A stretch of 64,000 nucleotides of DNA. It comes from CAXBOO01 sp963977425 (lineage in GTDB: Bacteria > Bacteroidota > Bacteroidia > Flavobacteriales_D > Luteibaculaceae). A model generated the notes under the pieces. It was not told where the DNA came from. It worked only from the letters and a program-made list of their open reading frames with translations, and made no database searches. Each line of letters starts with the position of its first letter. The stretch's first letter is position 1. The DNA is taken from positions 310,001 to 374,000 of the forward strand of contig CAXBOO010000002.1 in the NCBI GenBank assembly GCA_963977425.1, written 5' to 3'. A program made the position numbers and the translations under genes. Of this stretch, positions 1 to 9,259 are shown piece after piece.

Positions 1-77
1 GGGCGAATTTCTTTTTCAGCAAAATCACGCACCATTTGCGCAATCATCTGTTGGTTTTCGGTAAGTCTTAAATCCAT
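1..77 (-). CDS. Acyl-CoA dehydrogenase, N-terminal fragment
   Basis: Only the first 25 codons lie in the window; the gene runs off the left edge. Translation from the ATG at 77 reads MDLRLTENQQMIAQMVRD and continues FAEKEI, which matches the highly conserved start of short-chain acyl-CoA dehydrogenases, the FAD flavoenzymes that oxidise acyl-CoA in beta-oxidation or amino-acid breakdown. It lies 12 bp downstream of apt on the same strand, so it is probably the end of the same transcript. The substrate class cannot be judged from so little sequence. Confidence 0.7.
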   Translation of the reverse strand, partial: MDLRLTENQQMIAQMVRDFAEKEIR

Positions 78-89
78 ATCGTGGCGAAT

Positions 90-608
90 TTATAAATTAA
101 GAAGATAATGAGACTCAGTTGGCAAAATAGCCTTTCCATTTAGGACTTCAACAGCACCTATAAAAGAGAACCCTATAACGTTAGCTTTAGTAAGCCCAAC
201 TAAACTATGGACAGCTTTTGCCGTACCTCCAGTAGCTAAAATATCGTCGTGAATAAGAACTTTATCAAACTCGCTAATGGCTCCTTTTTTTATTTCTAAA
301 GTATCGGTACCATATTCTAAATCGTACGTAAAGGATAGTACTTCACCTGGTAACTTTCCTTTTTTTCGAGCCAAAACAAATGGTATTCCCAACTCCATAG
401 CCAAACTTAAACCTAAAATAAATCCTCGGCTTTCTATGCCTACTAGTACAGTTGGTTTTTTAGCTCGCCAAGTATCTGCAAGTGTTTTAGCTAATTCTGC
501 CGAAAGTTGCGGATCTCTAAAAATGGGTGTTATATCTTTAAATAAAATGCCCGGTATTGGAAAATCTGGTATGGTTTCAATACAGGCTAATAATCTATCT
601 TCTATCAT
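90..608 (-). CDS. apt: Adenine phosphoribosyltransferase
   Basis: Purine salvage enzyme that converts adenine and PRPP to AMP plus pyrophosphate in the cytoplasm. The 172-residue length is normal for the family. The PRPP-binding loop is visible at residues 117-129 (VLIHDDILATGGT), and the N-terminal part carries the typical FPIPGILFKDITPI segment around residues 16-29 and the GIESRGF segment at 57-63. Family members often have V-D-D where this protein has H-D-D, a mild change. The start ATG shares four bases (ATGA) with the stop of the upstream helix-hairpin-helix gene, so translation of the two is probably coupled. Confidence 0.95.
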   Translation of the reverse strand: MIEDRLLACIETIPDFPIPGILFKDITPIFRDPQLSAELAKTLADTWRAKKPTVLVGIESRGFILGLSLAMELGIPFVLARKKGKLPGEVLSFTYDLEYGTDTLEIKKGAISEFDKVLIHDDILATGGTAKAVHSLVGLTKANVIGFSFIGAVEVLNGKAILPTESHYLLNL

Positions 609-1492
609 TCTACAGTAATGTATGGTTCTACTTTACGCAACCAAATACTGTCCAAAACTACAATTTTAAGCAAGTCGGAAGTGGACTGATAATTACCGTG
701 TTGCTTTCTGTAGTTTACTATCGATTTAACATGTTTATAATCAAAATAAGGATGCTTCAACAATGTTTTAAACTGCACTGTATTAATGTTAATTCGTTGC
801 ACTGCATTCGAATCTATTTCAAATACATCCAAATTATTGATCAACATCAAACTATCGATTCCATACACTTCAAACAATTGATGAGCACTAACAAAACCGC
901 CTAATGCATCTCGATACTTCACTATTCTTGAAGCATACGTTGGGCCGATTCCTTTTACACGTGTAAATGATGCCGAATCGGATGTATTCAGGCTTAATTT
1001 GAGTGTAGTAAATGAATGGTTTTTCTGTTCAATTTTTGTAAACGAAGTCTTTTTTGAGTTTGGTTTTTCAGGTATCTGAACAAATGGCTTAAGCTTATTG
1101 TACAAAACATCATTCATTCCATACAATCTTTTAATGTCTTCAACTTTGTAGAAAACGCCCCCTGATTTGAGATATTTCACCCAATTTCTAACAAGGTTGT
1201 TGGGCATATTGATTTTCACTAAAAATTCTTCATCCACTGTATTGGGATTAAAGGTTTCTAGGTTGATGATATTTATTTCTTTCAGTAGCGTTTGATTTTC
1301 TTCAACATCGGCAATAAGGGTATCGATGTAAATAAGTTCTAACTCCGTACTGTTTTCTAATGTAGAAGATGGATACCAATAGACTTTGGTAAGCACTGCT
1401 GCAAAAAACACCCAAAACAAAAAAAGAAGGGCAATACGGCCCTTCTCTTCTGAATTACTGAATTTGAATGATTTTTTAAACCAATTTTTCAA
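605..1492 (-). CDS. Membrane-anchored helix-hairpin-helix (ComEA-like) protein
   Basis: A 295-residue protein with one membrane segment near residues 21-42, followed by two to three helix-hairpin-helix motifs. The clearest is near residues 178-220 (FTRVKGIGPTYASRIVKYR), with a further copy at the C-terminus. HhH motifs bind DNA backbone without sequence preference; ComEA uses them in DNA uptake, but Bacteroidota have many such proteins of unproven role. No ATG is available: the first usable start is a TTG directly after the TAA of the upstream symporter, in the same reading frame, with zero spacing. The stop overlaps apt. Function in DNA uptake is inference only. Confidence 0.7.
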   Translation of the reverse strand: MKNWFKKSFKFSNSEEKGRIALLFLFWVFFAAVLTKVYWYPSSTLENSTELELIYIDTLIADVEENQTLLKEINIINLETFNPNTVDEEFLVKINMPNNLVRNWVKYLKSGGVFYKVEDIKRLYGMNDVLYNKLKPFVQIPEKPNSKKTSFTKIEQKNHSFTTLKLSLNTSDSASFTRVKGIGPTYASRIVKYRDALGGFVSAHQLFEVYGIDSLMLINNLDVFEIDSNAVQRININTVQFKTLLKHPYFDYKHVKSIVNYRKQHGNYQSTSDLLKIVVLDSIWLRKVEPYITVE

Positions 1493-3538
1493 TTACTTAA
1501 ATTTTTGAATCACCCCAGATTTTACACGTTTGTAATAATCCAACATGTCGGCACGAACTTCGCCACTAAGTAGCAATAAACCGAATATGTTAGGGAAAGC
1601 CATACCCAATACCATAAGGTCTGAGAAATCAAGCACAGCTCCTAGCCCTACTGATGATCCTACAACAATAAATCCTAAGAAAATGATTTTATAAATGATG
1701 CCTACAGTTTTACTTTCACCAAATAAATACGACCAAGCTTTTTGGCCATAATAAGACCAAGAAACCATAGTTGAGAAGGCAAACAGTAGGATAGCAATCA
1801 TTAGTACCCAAGAGAACCAAGGGAAAACAGATGAATAAGCTGCTGATGTTAATTCAGCACCATCTAAGCCTGATGTTCCGTCTGCAAATCCTGTGAATAT
1901 CAAAACCAAAGCAGTCATTGTACAAACCACTACTGTATCGATAAATGGTTCCAACAAAGCTACAGTACCTTCAGAAACAGGCTCGTTTGTTTTTGATGCA
2001 GAGTGAGCAATAGAAGCCGAACCAACACCTGCTTCGTTAGAAAATGCCGCTCTTTGGAAACCTACTATCAATACACCTATTACACCACCTTTAAGAGCTT
2101 CTGCAGAAAATGCTCCTGAGAAAATACTAGAAAAAGCTTCACCAATATTGGTGATGTTGATACCAATAATGATCAATGCAAATAAAACATAGATACCAAC
2201 CATAAATGGAACTATTTTATCGGTAACCTTAGCAATACTCTTAATACCACCAATAATAACGACAGCAACTAAGGCTGCTAAAACAAAACCAAACCATGTT
2301 CCGTAAGGAGCTATGCTTGGAAATTGACCTGCTACTTGTGCAAATGCTTGATTGGCTTGAAACATGTTTCCACCACCAAATGATCCACCGATACACAATA
2401 CTGCAAATATGGCAGCCAAAACTTTACCTAACGTTTTCTTTCCACGAAGTTTAAGTGCTTCACTTAAATAGTACATCGGTCCACCAGACACTTCGCCATC
2501 GGCATTGATCTTACGATACTTAACACCCAAAGTACATTCAACAAATTTACTTGCCATTCCAAGTAAACCAGCTAATATCATCCAGAATGTAGCCCCTGCA
2601 CCACCTAAAGTGATTGCTACAGCTACACCAGCTATATTACCTAAACCAACTGTAGCTGACAATGCAGTAGTTAAAGCCTGAAAGTGAGATACTTCACCTT
2701 TATCGTTTGGATTATCAAACTTCCCTCGTACCAAATCAAACGAGTGCTTGATACCTCGTAAGTTGATGAAGCGCATTTTGATGGTAAAAAATATTGCACC
2801 AAACACCAACCATATAACGATCAGTGGAATTCCCTTTGTCACAGGTGTTCCATTAGGATTTAAGACTTGTTTTTCTTGAGACAATTTGATTTCACCAAAC
2901 TGAACGGTTGCCAATGTTCTTTTCTTTTCAACAGTTTCTCCTTCTTTAGCATAGTGAATCAATCTTCCTTCTTCAACGGCTGTCAAGGTTATTGGCATCC
3001 CGTTTTTTGATTGAACTTCAGCAATTGCTTGACCAACGCTAACCGTCTCACCATCAGCAGCTAACCACTTGTTCACAACATAACTATCATCGTTAGTTGC
3101 AGGTAATTTCAGTTTTTCAACGTCTTTATAGATAATACCATCACGTAAACCCATTGCCATGAATGGATCCCAGAAAAAAGCCGCAGACAATACATTTACA
3201 ATAGGAATGAAAGTACTATTGATATTCTCTTGAGCACTAATTTTACCTACACTGAATTTTGTTTTTACTTCTTGTCCATTAGCGTCGGTTACAACAACTG
3301 TATAGCGTGGTCCTTCTGCAAGACCGCTACTTTTAGAACTTGTTAATGGAGTAGATTTGTTTGACCAGAAATAAGTAAGTGGTTCTTGAAAATCTCCGGT
3401 TACAATAACTTCAGCTTCTCCGTTATTGATACTACCATCAGGGTTATGGGAATCTACCTCAACCTGCATTTGAGCAGAAAGCGCTTGGCTCGCAAAACAG
3501 AAAGTTACAATGAGTAATTTTAGTAAGGTTTTATGCAT
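1493..3538 (-). CDS. AGCS-family sodium:alanine/glycine symporter with SprB-like and lipoyl-like extra domains
   Basis: The transporter core occupies about residues 235-675 and shows AGCS features, including [17 protein letters not shown] near 292-308 and an SNEAGVGSA segment. Such proteins import alanine or glycine with Na+. The total length of 681 is well above the usual 450-500. The excess is an apparent signal peptide (1-22), a SprB-like beta domain (about 25-100), and a segment at about 145-215 resembling a biotinyl/lipoyl hairpin fold (VGQAIAEV ... EEGRL ... EGETV). The lysine expected in a true lipoyl domain is shifted by one residue. This segment falls between the first hydrophobic element (108-130) and TM1. 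A near-consensus -7 box, TATATTTC, lies at 3556-3563. Confidence 0.85.
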   Translation of the reverse strand: MHKTLLKLLIVTFCFASQALSAQMQVEVDSHNPDGSINNGEAEVIVTGDFQEPLTYFWSNKSTPLTSSKSSGLAEGPRYTVVVTDANGQEVKTKFSVGKISAQENINSTFIPIVNVLSAAFFWDPFMAMGLRDGIIYKDVEKLKLPATNDDSYVVNKWLAADGETVSVGQAIAEVQSKNGMPITLTAVEEGRLIHYAKEGETVEKKRTLATVQFGEIKLSQEKQVLNPNGTPVTKGIPLIVIWLVFGAIFFTIKMRFINLRGIKHSFDLVRGKFDNPNDKGEVSHFQALTTALSATVGLGNIAGVAVAITLGGAGATFWMILAGLLGMASKFVECTLGVKYRKINADGEVSGGPMYYLSEALKLRGKKTLGKVLAAIFAVLCIGGSFGGGNMFQANQAFAQVAGQFPSIAPYGTWFGFVLAALVAVVIIGGIKSIAKVTDKIVPFMVGIYVLFALIIIGINITNIGEAFSSIFSGAFSAEALKGGVIGVLIVGFQRAAFSNEAGVGSASIAHSASKTNEPVSEGTVALLEPFIDTVVVCTMTALVLIFTGFADGTSGLDGAELTSAAYSSVFPWFSWVLMIAILLFAFSTMVSWSYYGQKAWSYLFGESKTVGIIYKIIFLGFIVVGSSVGLGAVLDFSDLMVLGMAFPNIFGLLLLSGEVRADMLDYYKRVKSGVIQKFK

Positions 3539-3594
3539 AATTTAAGTTAAAAACGGAAATATATTGTTTTTAGAGGAAAGACGCAGCCTTAATT

Positions 3595-4503
3595 TTAGGC
3601 TTCTAATTGATTTCTAAGAACCTTTAAAGCTTCTTCTAAGCTACGTGGATTGTAATTTATGGCTGATTTTGTCTTCGATAAATCAAATCCTGTTTTTGGT
3701 GGGCGGTTGGCTGGTTGATTCAGTTCAAGTGAACTTAATGACGCTACATTATCCATAGACAAGTCAAAAACTTTGGCAACCATAGAAATCAAATCAATGA
3801 TTGAAACATAGTCTGGTCCAGATACATTGTACGTTCCAGAAATTTTATTTAGCGTAAATGCAAAAACAGCATCTGCTAAATCTTCTGCCAATGTTGGCGT
3901 ACGAAATTGATCGTTTACAATTTTTAATGGTTCACCCTTTTTCAAAGCGCCAACAGCCCAAAGTGCAATATTGCTCCGTGTTAATGCCTTGGCTTGCCCA
4001 AACACCAAACACGTTCTTAGTATAGAACAGCTTAGTCCTTTAATTGTTTTTAATCCTGTTTCTGCATCCAATTTACTTTGACCATATACGCTCAAAGGAT
4101 TAGCCGCATCTTCTTCAGTATACAAATCGTTTTTAGTTCCATCGAAAATAAAATCGGTTGATAAAAACGTAAGATGACAATTGTTGGCCGCGCAATAGTT
4201 AGCTATGGCCAAAGGTGAGTCGACATTAATACTCTGACAAATCGCTTGATTGTTTTCACAAAAATCAACATTGGTCACTGCTGCACTATGAATTACAGCA
4301 TCTGGATTTATCTCTGTTAGAAGTCTTTCAACTTCATTCAGATTACCCAAATCAATATCATAGTAATTGTAGTTTTCTGCATTGGAAACATATCGATCGT
4401 CTCCTTTCGAAAAACAATACAATTCTACATCCGAGTGCTTCAGCGCTAAATCGGCTACTTTTTGACCCAACAAACCATTGGATCCCGTTAAAATAATTTT
4501 CAT
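3595..4503 (-). CDS. RmlD-like NAD(P)-dependent sugar-nucleotide reductase
   Basis: A 302-residue short-chain dehydrogenase/reductase of the extended RmlD type. The Rossmann glycine motif is TGSNGLLG at residues 6-13, the catalytic YGQSK is at 140-144, and the TD pair at 116-117 fits the family. RmlD reduces dTDP-4-keto-rhamnose, but many Bacteroidota paralogues of this size stand alone and may act on other nucleotide sugars. No rmlA, rmlB or rmlC lies nearby, so the substrate is not assigned. Its ATG overlaps by one base the TAA of the upstream PspC gene. Confidence 0.8.
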   Translation of the reverse strand: MKIILTGSNGLLGQKVADLALKHSDVELYCFSKGDDRYVSNAENYNYYDIDLGNLNEVERLLTEINPDAVIHSAAVTNVDFCENNQAICQSINVDSPLAIANYCAANNCHLTFLSTDFIFDGTKNDLYTEEDAANPLSVYGQSKLDAETGLKTIKGLSCSILRTCLVFGQAKALTRSNIALWAVGALKKGEPLKIVNDQFRTPTLAEDLADAVFAFTLNKISGTYNVSGPDYVSIIDLISMVAKVFDLSMDNVASLSSLELNQPANRPPKTGFDLSKTKSAINYNPRSLEEALKVLRNQLEA

Positions 4504-4733
4504 TAATCAATGTCCCAAACGGACGGTTTTTTATACCCTAATTTGAAATAGTTTTTATGCTCTAGCACAAATGCCATTATTAGGTAAATAATAACTGGGG
4601 AACCCAAAGTAAGGCAAGAAGCATAAATAAACCATATACGTATTGTGCTTGATTTGATACCCAATTTGGCACCCCACCAAGAGCAAACACCATAAGCTTG
4701 TTTTTCAACAATATGTTTCACTTTCGTTATCAT
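4503..4733 (-). CDS. PspC-domain small membrane protein
   Basis: A 76-residue protein with the PspC fold signature: an N-terminal helical stretch with GVCSWWGAKLGI near residues 16-27, then one hydrophobic segment at about 35-57. PspC domains are linked to phage-shock or envelope-stress signalling at the inner membrane. No other psp gene is present. It is the middle gene of a tight set: six bases after the DUF2851 gene and a one-base overlap with the reductase gene. Confidence 0.75.
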   Translation of the reverse strand: MITKVKHIVEKQAYGVCSWWGAKLGIKSSTIRIWFIYASCLTLGSPVIIYLIMAFVLEHKNYFKLGYKKPSVWDID

Positions 4734-4739
4734 TTCTAT

Positions 4740-6002
4740 TTAGTTACTGAGCACTTTATGCCCAATGCGGCAATTTAAACATTTTTTCTCCGAGCAATAG
4801 TTTCTGAAGAGATGGTAAAATGCTTGTGAGTGTAATGCATTCTTGTTTGGTAGTCCCATGCGTTCTATATCCGATAACGCACTATTTTTTTCTGGAGGCA
4901 ATTGCTGCAAAATACTTTGAACCATATCGATGCTAGCTCCACCAGAACGGCGCTTGAAATAAAAATAAAAAGGCAAAAACGCATTGATGATTAGATGATT
5001 AACAAATTGTGCACTTAATTTCTTTTCTCTTTGTGGGCTTTCTTTTTCGAAACCATAATGCGTCAACCAAAAAGGAGATGGTGAACACAACAGTAAATCT
5101 TTGAGTTCAGTATAATTGGGCGTAAATTCTAATAAATTAAAAAACCGTGTGGATTTATTGATCAAGGCTGAAAATTGTGCCAGACGTACAGCTGGAAAAT
5201 TTGCAGGACGTAATCCTCCCCTATGCCAGATTGAAAATGGAATCGGTTTTAAATTGTATTTATTCTTTAAGTGTTCGAAACTTTGTTTCAATCTTATGTA
5301 GTGATCAACTTCTAGATCCTTTTCTAGAAAACCTGCAACACCAAAAACCATACTTTCAATGGCTATAATATCGCCTACATGTTTAGACAATACTTTTATT
5401 GAAAGTGATTTGCTAAGCATATCGAAACCCATTTGATTTATTTTTTGGCCAAATGCCAATGCCATCAATCGATAGAAACTTTCATTTAAATCGTATCCTT
5501 CTTCAATGTAATCGCCTTGAATGCGTTTATTTCGAACTTCAAATCGTTCAACAATTAATCGATCGATATAGGAATTGATGATAAAACTATCGACTTCTGA
5601 TATTTTATTCTCACAAGGATATGCACTTGAAAGACTAAAATCTTGTAATCGGCTGATTATCGCTGGTTGTGCATATTGACCTAGCACCAACGTATTAGGC
5701 TTATGGCCCGATAGAGTCGAAATTTCTTTATCAAAGACCCAAACTACGTGAAGAATTACATTGTTATAGTTTTCATCTAATTGATGTTTGTGTAAATCCC
5801 AATCGCTGCTTTTGGTGTGAATTTCTACATTACCAGCCCAAAGTTGACCTCCAATTTCGATTTGAGCATTGCTAAAATCAGGTCCGTTGAAACTGTTTAA
5901 TACACCTTTATTTTTCACAACAATAGGCAAGCCCTCTGCAGTAAACAAACTTGGTTGTACATATTGGTTTTGCCAAATAAAATGTAGAAATTCTTCTTTC
6001 AT
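4740..6002 (-). CDS. DUF2851 family protein
   Basis: A 420-residue soluble protein that matches my memory of the Bacteroidota DUF2851 family: an N-terminal EEFLHFIWQN segment, a FNGPDFSNAQIEIGG stretch, then WAGNVEIHTKSSDW. The C-terminus has four cysteines in a CSEKKCLNC-type cluster within the last 20 residues, suggesting metal binding or a disulfide. No biochemical role is known to me. It is the first gene of the DUF2851-pspC-reductase set. The 138 bp upstream contains short inverted repeats (near 6079-6096 and 6113-6128) but no clear promoter. Confidence 0.75.
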   Translation of the reverse strand: MKEEFLHFIWQNQYVQPSLFTAEGLPIVVKNKGVLNSFNGPDFSNAQIEIGGQLWAGNVEIHTKSSDWDLHKHQLDENYNNVILHVVWVFDKEISTLSGHKPNTLVLGQYAQPAIISRLQDFSLSSAYPCENKISEVDSFIINSYIDRLIVERFEVRNKRIQGDYIEEGYDLNESFYRLMALAFGQKINQMGFDMLSKSLSIKVLSKHVGDIIAIESMVFGVAGFLEKDLEVDHYIRLKQSFEHLKNKYNLKPIPFSIWHRGGLRPANFPAVRLAQFSALINKSTRFFNLLEFTPNYTELKDLLLCSPSPFWLTHYGFEKESPQREKKLSAQFVNHLIINAFLPFYFYFKRRSGGASIDMVQSILQQLPPEKNSALSDIERMGLPNKNALHSQAFYHLFRNYCSEKKCLNCRIGHKVLSN

Positions 6003-6140
6003 ATTAGCTTAAGCGCCTATGAAAATAGAAAATTAGAGGGAGTATTTTACAAATACATCGTTATGATTTAGGACTAGCAAATCATTTAAAATGATTGAAT
6101 ATTCTTTCACCTAGTATTTGCTAATACTGAGTTAACAATA

Positions 6141-6947
6141 TTACCCCAACAATGCAGCCATTTCTAGTTGCATTTTATTTGCGGCTTGTCTACATGCTTC
6201 TTTGTGAGGCAAATCGCTTTTAGGAAAAATAATTCCTCGAGATGAGTTAACCAACAATCCAACCTCGCTATTGGCTCCAGCATTGTAAACATCTTCTAAT
6301 GAACCACCTTGAGCACCAACACCAGGCACTAAAAAGAAATGATTAGGCACTACAGCTCTTGCTTGTTTTAATATTTCAGGACGTGTAGCCCCTAAAACAT
6401 ACATGGTATTGCTGTCGTTACCATATTGAGAAGAGATTTTAAGAACATCCTCAAAAACATGGCAGTTATTCTCCGTTTTAATGAATTGAAAGTCTTGAGC
6501 ACCAGCATTGGATGTAGCAGCCAAAATAATTACCCATTTATTCGGATAATCTAGGTAAGGCAAAATACTATCCGACCCCATATAAGGAGATAAAGTAATG
6601 GACGAAAAGCCCATTGTTTTGAAATAAGCTTCGGCATACATTTTAGACGTATTGCCAATATCTCCACGTTTAGCATCGGCTATTGTGAAAATGTTTTTTG
6701 GTATGTATTCTAGAGTTTTTTGCAAAGACGCAATTCCTTTTGCTCCATGACATTCGTAAAACGCCAAATTTGGTTTATAGGCAACGGCGAAATCTTTAGT
6801 AGCATCAATTACTGCTTTATTGAATTCAAATAAAGGGTCCTCAAAAGTTTTGTACTCTTCAGGAATTTTATCAAAATCTGGGTCTAATCCTACGCATAAA
6901 AATGATTTCTTATGCTGTATTTCTGCTACTAATTCTTCTCTAGTCAT
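6141..6947 (-). CDS. pyrF: Orotidine 5'-phosphate decarboxylase
   Basis: Catalyses the last step of UMP synthesis, decarboxylation of OMP. The 268-residue length fits the longer type 2 form. The active-site motif DAKRGDI is at residues 91-97, preceded by CVGLDPD at 18-24, and the phosphate-binding end is recognisable as LLVNSSRGIIF near 231-241. The start ATG overlaps by one base the stop of prfA (TAATG), so the two are cotranscribed. The purM-prfA-pyrF order is familiar from Flavobacteriia. Confidence 0.95.
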   Translation of the reverse strand: MTREELVAEIQHKKSFLCVGLDPDFDKIPEEYKTFEDPLFEFNKAVIDATKDFAVAYKPNLAFYECHGAKGIASLQKTLEYIPKNIFTIADAKRGDIGNTSKMYAEAYFKTMGFSSITLSPYMGSDSILPYLDYPNKWVIILAATSNAGAQDFQFIKTENNCHVFEDVLKISSQYGNDSNTMYVLGATRPEILKQARAVVPNHFFLVPGVGAQGGSLEDVYNAGANSEVGLLVNSSRGIIFPKSDLPHKEACRQAANKMQLEMAALLG

Positions 6948-8029
6948 TAATGTTGTTCTTCAATACCTTGTAATTTTTCAAGGTTGTTTTGCATTTTCAA
7001 AGCACTAATAATTTCTTCAATATCTCCATTCATGATAGAACCCAAACTGTACAATGTAAGATTGATTCTATGGTCGGTACAACGCCCTTGCGGAAAATTG
7101 TATGTACGGATTTTAGCAGATCGATCTCCACTTGAAATTTGAGATTTTCTTTCTGCTGCTGTCGCTTGCTCTCTCTTTAAAACCTCTGCTTCGTACAGTT
7201 TAGTACGCAAGGTTTTTAATGCTTTTTCGTTGTTTTTAATTTGCGAACGCTCTTCTTGACATTCCACTACTGTATTGGTTGGTAAGTGAGTCAATCGAAC
7301 GGCAGATTCGGTTTTGTTTACGTGCTGTCCACCTGCTCCAGAAGAACGATAAGTATCCTTCTTTACATCAGCCATATTCAATACAAAATCTATTTCATCG
7401 GCCTCTGGCAATACAGCCACTGTTGCAGCTGAAGTGTGAACTCTACCTTGGCTTTCTGTTTCGGGAACACGTTGTACACGGTGTACGCCCGATTCAAAAC
7501 GAAGATTAGCATACACATCAGCCCCCATAACATTCATGGATACTTCTTTGTAACCTCCGTTGGTACCTTCATTAACCGTTACTACTTCGTGGCGCCACTT
7601 CATTTTTTCGAAAAAACGAATGTACATACGGTATAGATCTCCAGCAAAAATAGACGCTTCATCACCACCTGTTCCGGCACGTATTTCCATCATAACGTTT
7701 TTCCCGTCATCTGGATCCTTTGGAATTAGCATGAATTTTATGTCTTCATCCAATTGTGCTTTGGTTTCCTTCAATTCCTGAAGTTCTTCCTTTGCCATTT
7801 CCTTAAATTCAGGATCTGTTTCGGTAGCGATTACTTCTTCTGAACTGGCAATATTATCTAATACACTTTTGTATTGATCGTATTTGTCTACTATCTCCTC
7901 AAGGTCTTTGTATTCCTTTGTAAGTTTAGCGTAGCGATCGTTGTCAGCAATAATACTAGGGTCGACAATCATCTTCCCTAATTCAATCCACTTATCTTTT
8001 AAGCCTAAAAGCTTATCGAGTAATGCCAT
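6947..8029 (-). CDS. prfA: Peptide chain release factor 1
   Basis: Recognises UAA and UAG stop codons on the ribosome and triggers peptide release. The 360-residue length is standard. The catalytic GGQ is at residues 233-235 inside [20 protein letters not shown], and the codon-recognition tripeptide of the PxT class is P-E-T near residues 189-191, which marks RF1 rather than RF2. One base separates its ATG from the purM stop, and its stop overlaps the pyrF start. Confidence 0.96.
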   Translation of the reverse strand: MALLDKLLGLKDKWIELGKMIVDPSIIADNDRYAKLTKEYKDLEEIVDKYDQYKSVLDNIASSEEVIATETDPEFKEMAKEELQELKETKAQLDEDIKFMLIPKDPDDGKNVMMEIRAGTGGDEASIFAGDLYRMYIRFFEKMKWRHEVVTVNEGTNGGYKEVSMNVMGADVYANLRFESGVHRVQRVPETESQGRVHTSAATVAVLPEADEIDFVLNMADVKKDTYRSSGAGGQHVNKTESAVRLTHLPTNTVVECQEERSQIKNNEKALKTLRTKLYEAEVLKREQATAAERKSQISSGDRSAKIRTYNFPQGRCTDHRINLTLYSLGSIMNGDIEEIISALKMQNNLEKLQGIEEQH

Positions 8030-8030
8030 A

Positions 8031-9197
8031 TTAGTGGTAAGTATATTCGCCTGTTTCGGTCGTGATTACAACTTCTTTTTTATCGGCTGCTTCGACATGC
8101 CCTACCACTTTGGCATCGATATCGAAAGATTTTGAAATCTTAATTATTTCGTTTGCAGTAGTTTCATCTGTATAGATTTCCATACGATGTCCCATATTGA
8201 AGACCTTGTACATTTCTTGCCAAGGTGTTCCTGATTCTTCTTGAATTAATTTGAATAATGGAGGTACATCAAACATATTGTTTTTAACCACTTTCAAATT
8301 TTCAATAAAGTGAAGCACCTTCGTTTGGGCTCCTCCTGAGCAATGAACCATTCCTCCAATTTTATCTCTATAACTTTCTAAAATCTTAGAGATTACTGGG
8401 GCATAAGTTCTAGTTGGCGACAAAACCAATTTACCAGCATTGATAGGGCTACCATCTACTTTATCGGTTAGTTTTTTGCTGCCCGTAAACACCAAATCGC
8501 TTGGCACTTGAGGATCATACGCTTCTTTGTATTTGTCTTTGTACTCGCTTGAAAAAACATCATGACGTGCTGATGTTAGTCCATTAGACCCCATACCGCC
8601 ATTGTATTCCGTTTCGTAAGTAGCTTGGCCTGAAGAAGACAAACCAACTATAACCATACCGGGCTTGATGTTCGCATTATCAATAACCTCATCTTTTCGC
8701 ATGCGGCATGTAACGGTACTATCCACAATTATGGTTCGAACCAAATCACCAACATCGGCTGTTTCGCCGCCTGTTAAATGTGCTTCTACACCGTGTTTGC
8801 GCAAATCGGCTAGTACGGCTTCGGTGCCTTCAATAATGCTCGCTATAACTTCCCCAGGGATGTTGTTCTTATTACGCCCTATAGTAGAACTCACCAATAT
8901 ATTGTTGGTTGCACCTACGCACAATAAGTCGTCAATATTCATGATAAGTGCATCTTGTGCTATGCCTTTCCAAACAGACAAATCGCCTGTTTCTTTCCAG
9001 TACATATAAGCCAAAGAAGACTTTGTTCCAGCACCATCGGCATGCATTACTAAGCAATGCTCGTCGGAATTACCCAAAACATCAGGAATGATTTTACAAA
9101 AAGCTTGTGGGAACAAACCTTTATCTAAATTCTTTATCGCGTTGTGAACATCTTGCTTATCAGCAGAAACGCCACGTTTTAAATACCTATCACTCAT
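8031..9197 (-). CDS. purM: Phosphoribosylformylglycinamidine cyclo-ligase (AIR synthetase)
   Basis: Fifth step of purine synthesis: ATP-dependent ring closure of FGAM to AIR. The 388-residue length is the longer form seen in Bacteroidota. Recognisable parts are [13 protein letters not shown] (residues about 52-64), the [15 protein letters not shown] stretch near 84-97, and [13 protein letters not shown] near 139-151. It is the first gene of purM-prfA-pyrF. The gap to the upstream PorE-like gene is only 62 bp and contains that gene's terminator hairpin, so its promoter must be very close to the start or lie within that hairpin region. Confidence 0.95.
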   Translation of the reverse strand: MSDRYLKRGVSADKQDVHNAIKNLDKGLFPQAFCKIIPDVLGNSDEHCLVMHADGAGTKSSLAYMYWKETGDLSVWKGIAQDALIMNIDDLLCVGATNNILVSSTIGRNKNNIPGEVIASIIEGTEAVLADLRKHGVEAHLTGGETADVGDLVRTIIVDSTVTCRMRKDEVIDNANIKPGMVIVGLSSSGQATYETEYNGGMGSNGLTSARHDVFSSEYKDKYKEAYDPQVPSDLVFTGSKKLTDKVDGSPINAGKLVLSPTRTYAPVISKILESYRDKIGGMVHCSGGAQTKVLHFIENLKVVKNNMFDVPPLFKLIQEESGTPWQEMYKVFNMGHRMEIYTDETTANEIIKISKSFDIDAKVVGHVEAADKKEVVITTETGEYTYH

Positions 9198-9202
9198 AAA
9201 AT

Positions 9203-9238
9203 AAAAAAGCCTTCTTCCCTGTTATCAAGAAAGAAGGC
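9203..9238 (-). terminator. Rho-independent terminator of the PorE-like gene
   Basis: An eight-base perfect stem, GCCTTCTT (9209-9216) and AAGAAGGC (9231-9238), followed on the minus strand by a T run (complement of the A run 9203-9208). It sits between the PorE-like stop and the purM start. Confidence 0.8.
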
Positions 9239-9259
9239 GTAAAAATATTGATTTTATAT

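Noticed and set aside
277..618. 113-codon plus-strand frame over apt
   Set aside because: It is fully antisense to apt, whose motifs are unambiguous.
6060..6130. Inverted repeats between pyrF and the DUF2851 gene as a terminator or riboswitch
   Set aside because: The stems are short and AT-rich without a T run or conserved core; no riboswitch class was recognised.
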